Positions 15,800 to 19,695 of a DNA stretch of 19,695 nt are shown here, piece after piece (positions within the stretch are counted from its first letter, which is position 1; each line of letters opens with the position of its first letter). The position numbers were made by a program, and so were the translations under genes. Source of the DNA: Robiginitomaculum sp. (lineage in GTDB: Bacteria > Pseudomonadota > Alphaproteobacteria > Caulobacterales > Maricaulaceae); contig JAKIUV010000054.1 in the NCBI GenBank assembly GCA_021647375.1, forward strand, positions 1-19,695, read 5' to 3'. The notes beneath the pieces were generated by a model, which had not been told where the DNA came from, did no database searches, and worked only from the letters and a program-made list of their open reading frames with translations.

Positions 15800-16358
15800 C
15801 ATCGTCGGCGGCAAAAATAGAGGGCGCAATATCGCGGCACCGAGCGGAAAAACCACGCGGCCCACATCCGACCAAGCCCGTGAAAGCATCTTCAATATTT
15901 TGAAATCTGCTACATGGGCACCAACAATGGACGGCGCAATCGTCATAGACATCTTCGCAGGTTCCGGCGCACTCGGCCTAGAAGCCCTATCGCGGGGCGC
16001 AGAGTTTTGTCTGTTCGTAGAAACCGAGCCAAAAGCCCGCGCCGCCATTCGCGATAACACCACCGCTATGGGGCTTGGCGGCTGCACCCGTCTGCACCGC
16101 CGCGATGCCACCAAATTACGCATTGAACCGGGCAATCTACGCGGCCCGTTCACCCATATATTCCTGGACCCGCCCTATAATAAAAACCTAGCTAGACCCG
16201 TCCTGCGCAAATTAAATGAACAAGGCCTAATCGCAGACGGTGCCGTCATTATCTACGAGATGGGCAAAGAAGAAGAACCAAACCTACGCGGCTACGAAGT
16301 CCACGACACAAGAATATGGGGCGCGGCAAAGGTTGTGTTTATGGGGTTGGCGAAGTAG
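15795..16358 (+). CDS. rsmD: 16S rRNA (guanine(966)-N2)-methyltransferase RsmD
   Basis: This 187-residue SAM-dependent enzyme methylates G966 of 16S rRNA on the assembling 30S subunit. It begins with MRIVGGKNRGRNI, the usual RsmD opening, followed by RPTSDQARESIFNIL (22-36). The SAM-binding loop IFAGSGALGLEALSRGA is at 53-69, and the catalytic DPPY motif is at 125-128. The start at ATG 15795 is fixed by this conserved N-terminus, although no Shine-Dalgarno sequence precedes it; a hairpin cluster occupies the leader. It probably belongs to the same transcription unit as rluB, 100 bases upstream. Confidence 0.94.
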   Translation: MRIVGGKNRGRNIAAPSGKTTRPTSDQARESIFNILKSATWAPTMDGAIVIDIFAGSGALGLEALSRGAEFCLFVETEPKARAAIRDNTTAMGLGGCTRLHRRDATKLRIEPGNLRGPFTHIFLDPPYNKNLARPVLRKLNEQGLIADGAVIIYEMGKEEEPNLRGYEVHDTRIWGAAKVVFMGLAK

Positions 16359-16458
16359 GGAAGCAATACTGGCTTTAAAGGTACGTTTAAGCAATTTTCT
16401 TTACATGTTCAACAAAACATGCAAAGAAAACGGACAATCTTTTACATATAGGCTTAAA

Positions 16459-17544
16459 ATGGACTGGTTAATAGCAAATTTTCCACCAAAACAAGATTTG
16501 GAAACACGGAAAGTGCTCAAAAAATCGTTGCAGGCTAATAAATATCTAGCCGAATTAAAGGGTCTAGCGCAAAGCATCCCTAATCAAAGCATCCTTATCA
16601 ACACTCTCTCTTTGCAAGAAGCCAAGGATAGTTCTGAGATTGAAAACATTATTACCACATATGAAGATTTGTTCAAGGCAGACAAGAATGTCAAATCCCT
16701 GCCACCCGCAACCAAGGAGGTATATCGTTATGCTGATGCCCTATTGGTTGGATTTGAAGCTGTAAACAGCAGAGGCTTTATCAGTCTCAACCACATAATG
16801 AAAATTCACTCTGTGCTGACTGATAGCGAAGCTGGATTCCGCAAACAGGCTGGCACAGAGCTCCGCAATGAACAGACTGGAGAAACGGTGTATATTCCAC
16901 CGCAAAGCCCAGACAAAATTATGGCACTTCTTTCAAACCTCGAAACTTATATAAATGATAACGACAACAATACACTTGACGACCTTGTTCGCACGGCGCT
17001 TATCCACCACCAGTTTGAAAGCATTCATCCCTTCTCAGATGGTAATGGCCGGACAGGACGTATATTAAATATTCTGTATTTGATCCTAAAAGGCCTAATG
17101 GACATTCCCATCTTGTACCTAAGCCGTTATATCACATCAACGACAACAGATTATTACCGCCTGTTACAACACGTCCGTGATACAGGTGAGTGGGAAGATT
17201 GGATACTCTATATTTTGGAAGGCGTTGAAGTCACCGCCAAACATACAATAGAAATCATCAATACACTAAAAGAAATGATGCAAAACACAAAAAATGTAAT
17301 GCGTGAAAACTTGCCTAAAATATACTCCCAAGACTTACTGAACATCATCTACCGCCACCCTTATACAAAAACAATTAACCTCATAAATGAGCTTCAAATT
17401 TCCCGGCCAACAGCAACTAGATATTTAGAACTGCTGGCCGAACACCGCATACTCAATCGTGAAAAAATCGGTAGAGACGTTTTTTATATTAATGAGCCTT
17501 TAGCCAATCTGTTTTTCAACATGCCGTCTCTAGGAAAAACCTAG
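16459..17544 (+). CDS. Fic family AMP-transferase, autoinhibited class, with C-terminal winged helix
   Basis: Fic proteins transfer AMP (or another nucleotide moiety) from a nucleotide to hydroxyl groups of target proteins. The catalytic motif HPFSDGNGRTGR is at 190-201 (His190) and matches HPFx[D/E]GNGRxxR. A SSEIEN motif at 58-63 fits the inhibitory helix [S/T]xxxE[G/N] and lies N-terminal to the Fic core, so this would be a class II, self-inhibited protein. Residues 290-345 look like a winged-helix domain (NLINELQISRPTATRYLELLAE), which suggests DNA binding or autoregulation. From ATG 16459 (AGG 6 bases upstream) it is 361 residues, typical for the group. ATG 16405 in frame is an alternative without a site. 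It is A/T-richer than its neighbours and ends 8 bases from the convergent ppk2. No separate antitoxin gene is seen. Confidence 0.9.
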   Translation: MDWLIANFPPKQDLETRKVLKKSLQANKYLAELKGLAQSIPNQSILINTLSLQEAKDSSEIENIITTYEDLFKADKNVKSLPPATKEVYRYADALLVGFEAVNSRGFISLNHIMKIHSVLTDSEAGFRKQAGTELRNEQTGETVYIPPQSPDKIMALLSNLETYINDNDNNTLDDLVRTALIHHQFESIHPFSDGNGRTGRILNILYLILKGLMDIPILYLSRYITSTTTDYYRLLQHVRDTGEWEDWILYILEGVEVTAKHTIEIINTLKEMMQNTKNVMRENLPKIYSQDLLNIIYRHPYTKTINLINELQISRPTATRYLELLAEHRILNREKIGRDVFYINEPLANLFFNMPSLGKT

Positions 17545-17552
17545 ATTCATAC

Positions 17553-18524
17553 CTAACCCTTACGCAAATCCGGGTGCAAGCTTGCGCCTAGGATGTGGTC
17601 GGAATTGTTGATTATGTGTTTTGTGCCGCGCACGATGAGCGGGTCTGCGCCTGTGACGACACTGGTGTCTTTGTCGGGGTATGGCAGAGTATCTAGCACA
17701 TATTGCATGGTCTCTAACCGGGCGCGTTTTTTGTCGTTTGACTTGATAATGGTCCACGGGGCGTCCGCCGTGTCGGTATAGAAAAACATGGCTTCTTTGG
17801 CTTCCGCGTAGTCGTCCCATTTATCGAGGGAAGCTTTATCCACCGGGGATAATTTCCACTGTTTAAGCGGGTCAAGCTCGCGGGATTTAAACCGCCTTAG
17901 TTGCTCATTTTGCGTCACTGAAAACCAGAATTTGAAAATGCGAATACCGGAGCGTACCAACATGCGTTCAAATTCGGGGGTTTGACGCATAAATTCCAGA
18001 TACTCTCCCGGCTCGCAAAAGCCCATAACCCGTTCAACCCCGGCGCGGTTATACCAAGAGCGGTCAAAGAAAACCATCTCGCCCGCCGTCGGTAAATTAT
18101 TGACATAACGCTGGAAATACCATTGGTGGCGCTCAATATCGGTCGGTTTATTCAAAGCGACCACGCGAGCTTTACGTGGGTTGAGATGCTCCATGAAGCG
18201 TTTAATCGTCCCGCCCTTACCAGCCGCATCGCGACCCTCAAATATCAGAATAATTTTTTGGTCCGTATCCTCCACCCATTTTTGCACCTTCAAAAGCTCG
18301 ACCTGCAAAGCGCGTTTCTTCTTTTCATAGTCCTTGGTCTTGACCCGTTCCGCATAAGGATATTGGCCGTTTTCATAAGCTTCACGGATGGCCGTATTGG
18401 TTGATTTTACCTTACCATCCGCGCCCAACGGGCTTATGGTAACTTGTTGGTTCGCCGCGACCAACTCCGTTTGGAGTTTATCAGCAGGCTTCAGACCCAA
18501 TTTATTTGCGAGCGGTTTATCCAT
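17553..18524 (-). CDS. ppk2: Polyphosphate kinase 2
   Basis: This 323-residue cytosolic P-loop kinase uses polyphosphate to phosphorylate nucleoside diphosphates, or runs in reverse. The Walker A loop GRDAAGKGG is at 97-105 and the Walker B region FFDRSWYNRAGVERVMGFC at 152-170. Both are characteristic of PPK2. The downstream RRFKSRELDPLKQWKLSPVD and FFYTDTADAPWTII segments are also family hallmarks. The single domain and length suggest class I (ADP/GDP to ATP/GTP), but the class cannot be proven from motifs alone. About 60 residues precede the core. The ATG has AAGG about 8 bases upstream, and a good promoter lies some 80 bases before the start. It is probably monocistronic. Confidence 0.94.
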   Translation of the reverse strand: MDKPLANKLGLKPADKLQTELVAANQQVTISPLGADGKVKSTNTAIREAYENGQYPYAERVKTKDYEKKKRALQVELLKVQKWVEDTDQKIILIFEGRDAAGKGGTIKRFMEHLNPRKARVVALNKPTDIERHQWYFQRYVNNLPTAGEMVFFDRSWYNRAGVERVMGFCEPGEYLEFMRQTPEFERMLVRSGIRIFKFWFSVTQNEQLRRFKSRELDPLKQWKLSPVDKASLDKWDDYAEAKEAMFFYTDTADAPWTIIKSNDKKRARLETMQYVLDTLPYPDKDTSVVTGADPLIVRGTKHIINNSDHILGASLHPDLRKG

Positions 18525-18602
18525 GACAATACCTTATGAAAAATGGTGAGGGCTGGTTGCAGCCACCCAACAACATATACTTATTTACGCACAATTCAAA
18601 CT

Positions 18603-18632
18603 ATTATAAGACATCATAGGACATCGGGACAA
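18603..18632 (-). promoter_or_regulatory. Candidate sigma-70 type promoter of ppk2
   Basis: On the minus strand, TTGTCC (18632-18627, 4 of 6 consensus bases) is followed after 18 bases by a perfect TATAAT (18608-18603), 78 bases before the ppk2 ATG. The leader holds a small stem GGCTG/CAGCC (18551-18564). Confidence 0.5.
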
Positions 18633-18660
18633 TATGGCGCGGTAGCGCGGCAAATCTGGA

Positions 18661-19116
18661 TTACCCTTTGAAACTAAAAGATTTCCACCAAGCTGGCTTA
18701 CCCTTATGATCCAGTTTTACGCCAACTTCTGTAGGCGGCATATGACTTAAAATCCAGCGCGGCCATGTTTTGGAACCGGAACTCCCACAAGAGGCACCCA
18801 GGTTTTTCGGGCCAAAGACTTTCACCAAAGTCGGCGCGTCTGGATTGTCCACATAAACAATCCCGCAATAATCCTCATTATGGTTTTCTCGCAGAATATT
18901 ATCAATGGCGGCGATTTCCGCCTCCAAGTCTTTAGAGGCAATCTGCATGTCCGGCACATCCATACCAACTTCATAGATATACCAAGGTATCTTGCTCGCC
19001 TTCACCTGTACCCAAAGCTTATCCAAATCCGGCCAGCGAAGAACGCCCTCAAACCGCCCATGAAGGCGTTGCTCAAAATCCTGTGCCGTAGTTTTTATAT
19101 CCGTTTTCACATTCAT
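18661..19116 (-). CDS. Conserved hypothetical protein
   Basis: This is a 151-residue soluble protein of unknown function. It resembles a conserved hypothetical family I associate with alphaproteobacteria, recognised by its opening FEQRLHGRFEGVLRWPDLDKLW, the central EDYCGIVYVD and the later KVFGPKNLGASCGSSGS. The closing WILSHMPPTEV also fits. Two cysteines sit in the conserved segments, but no catalytic motif is named for the family. The frame is open further upstream to 19296, over the end of mutL, but that part does not look coding. ATG 19116 starts where the family usually starts. GTG 19143 is a possible alternative with a purine-rich site. It lies downstream of mutL on the same strand, about 107 bases apart, and upstream of ppk2. 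Confidence 0.75.
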   Translation of the reverse strand: MNVKTDIKTTAQDFEQRLHGRFEGVLRWPDLDKLWVQVKASKIPWYIYEVGMDVPDMQIASKDLEAEIAAIDNILRENHNEDYCGIVYVDNPDAPTLVKVFGPKNLGASCGSSGSKTWPRWILSHMPPTEVGVKLDHKGKPAWWKSFSFKG

Positions 19117-19223
19117 AGTTTTATCTACCACTGCGCTCACACTCAAGCCCCACTTTTCACAAGTAAGTGACCTCCTACCCATAATATGTCCACACCCCGT
19201 GAAAAACGGAGGAAGGAGAAATG

Positions 19224-19695
19224 CTATCGCCGCCCAAATAGGCGTTCTATATCCGCCAGCTTCAATTCCACATATGTTGGCCTGCCGTGATTGCATTGGC
19301 CTGAGTGGGGGGTTTTTTCCATTTGGCGCAGGAGGGCGTTCATTTCTTCTACCTTCAATAAACGCCCGGAGCGGACTGAGCCGTAGCAGGCCATGGTGGC
19401 TAATACGTGGTCTATGCGTTGTTTGAGGCTCGTCGTGGCGCTGAGGTCTTCGAGTTCATCGGCGAGGTCTTTTATCAGGCTCTGGATGTCGAATTCGCCT
19501 AATATTGCGGGTGTCTCGCGCACGATGATGGCGTCGTCGCCGAAGGCTTCCAGCGCCAGGCCGAATTGGGCGAGTTCGTCGGAGCGATCGCTTAAGCTGG
19601 CGACGGCGGCGGGGTCGAGATTGACCACTTCGGGGATGAGTAATGGCTGGCGCTCGATGCCGTTTTGGCCATGGGTTTCTTTCATGGCTTCATAG
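19224..19695 (-). CDS. mutL: DNA mismatch repair protein MutL, C-terminal part (cut by right edge)
   Basis: The last 156 residues of MutL are visible; the ATPase domain lies beyond the right edge. The segment is the C-terminal dimerisation and endonuclease domain. ACYGSVRSGR corresponds to the conserved ACR-type motif, GQCNHGRP to the C[P/N]HGRP metal-binding motif, and the final FGRR to the FxR motif. Together these mark the nuclease-active MutL type of bacteria that lack MutH. The DQHA(x)2E(x)4E motif would be upstream, outside the window. The frame runs through the ATG at 19685 to the edge (codons for Tyr-Glu-Ala just before it), so 19685 is not the start. Confidence 0.93.
   Translation of the reverse strand, partial: YEAMKETHGQNGIERQPLLIPEVVNLDPAAVASLSDRSDELAQFGLALEAFGDDAIIVRETPAILGEFDIQSLIKDLADELEDLSATTSLKQRIDHVLATMACYGSVRSGRLLKVEEMNALLRQMEKTPHSGQCNHGRPTYVELKLADIERLFGRR

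Noticed and set aside
15551..16153. A 200-codon minus-strand open frame over the rluB end, hairpin element and rsmD
   Set aside because: It is a shadow of two recognised genes and reads through the hairpin cluster; the composition is Arg/Pro/Ser-rich as expected for an antisense frame.
16240..16458. Upstream extension of the Fic reading frame into rsmD
   Set aside because: The extension overlaps the conserved end of rsmD and is unlike Fic N-termini; starts at 16459 or 16405 fit better.
19117..19296. N-terminal extension of the conserved hypothetical protein, with a hydrophobic, lipobox-like LLPPFFTGC stretch
   Set aside because: It overlaps the end of mutL and precedes the point where the family normally begins, so the apparent signal peptide is probably chance.
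1..19695. CRISPR arrays, tRNA and rRNA genes, insertion sequences with transposase, phage genes
   Set aside because: No regularly spaced repeats, no conserved rRNA segments, no tRNA-like cloverleaf noticed by eye, and no transposase or integrase among the translated frames.

Overview
The window looks like chromosomal DNA from an alphaproteobacterium. My best guess is a marine, Hyphomonadaceae/Maricaulales-like lineage with moderate GC. This rests on the style of the TonB-dependent receptors, on a MutL tail of the endonuclease type, on a conserved hypothetical protein I associate with alphaproteobacteria, and on the RluB/TadA/RsmD neighbourhood. No 16S gene or other phylogenetic marker is present, so the assignment is an inference. 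I saw no rRNA, tRNA, CRISPR array, transposase or integrase.

Layout. Positions 1-1340 are an accessory-looking, A/T-rich stretch: the tail of an unknown gene, a small unknown ORF, and a lipoprotein with a ClpP-like serine protease fold. Positions 1423-5418 hold tldD (metalloprotease), a PiT phosphate transporter and a DUF937/YidB-like protein. A symmetric terminator separates these from a convergent POT-family peptide transporter (5496-7598, minus), which carries an unusually large periplasmic insertion. Divergent from that transporter is the most system-like part of the window (7693-14230): paired inverted-repeat operator candidates, a BlaI/MecI-type repressor, an overlapping M56 (BlaR1-type) membrane metalloprotease, and two tandem, clearly paralogous TonB-dependent outer-membrane receptors. 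From 14238 come RNA-modification housekeeping genes: tadA (minus), rluB and rsmD. The rluB-rsmD junction is interrupted by a roughly 100-base hairpin-rich element flanked by 8-base direct repeats. An A/T-rich Fic AMP-transferase gene follows, then ppk2, a conserved hypothetical gene and the 3' end of mutL, all on the minus strand.

How the genes may work together. The BlaI-M56-receptor-receptor arrangement reads as a possible envelope-sensing circuit. The M56 protein would sense something in the periplasm, cleave or inactivate the BlaI-like repressor, and so release expression of itself, the receptors and perhaps the divergent peptide transporter. The M56 protein has no penicillin-binding sensor domain. 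It has a basic helical region and a small C-terminal domain instead, so the signal need not be a beta-lactam. The divergent peptide transporter makes nutrient or peptide uptake one possible theme, but this is inference. Pit and PPK2 both concern phosphate but lie about 13 kb apart and are probably not co-regulated.
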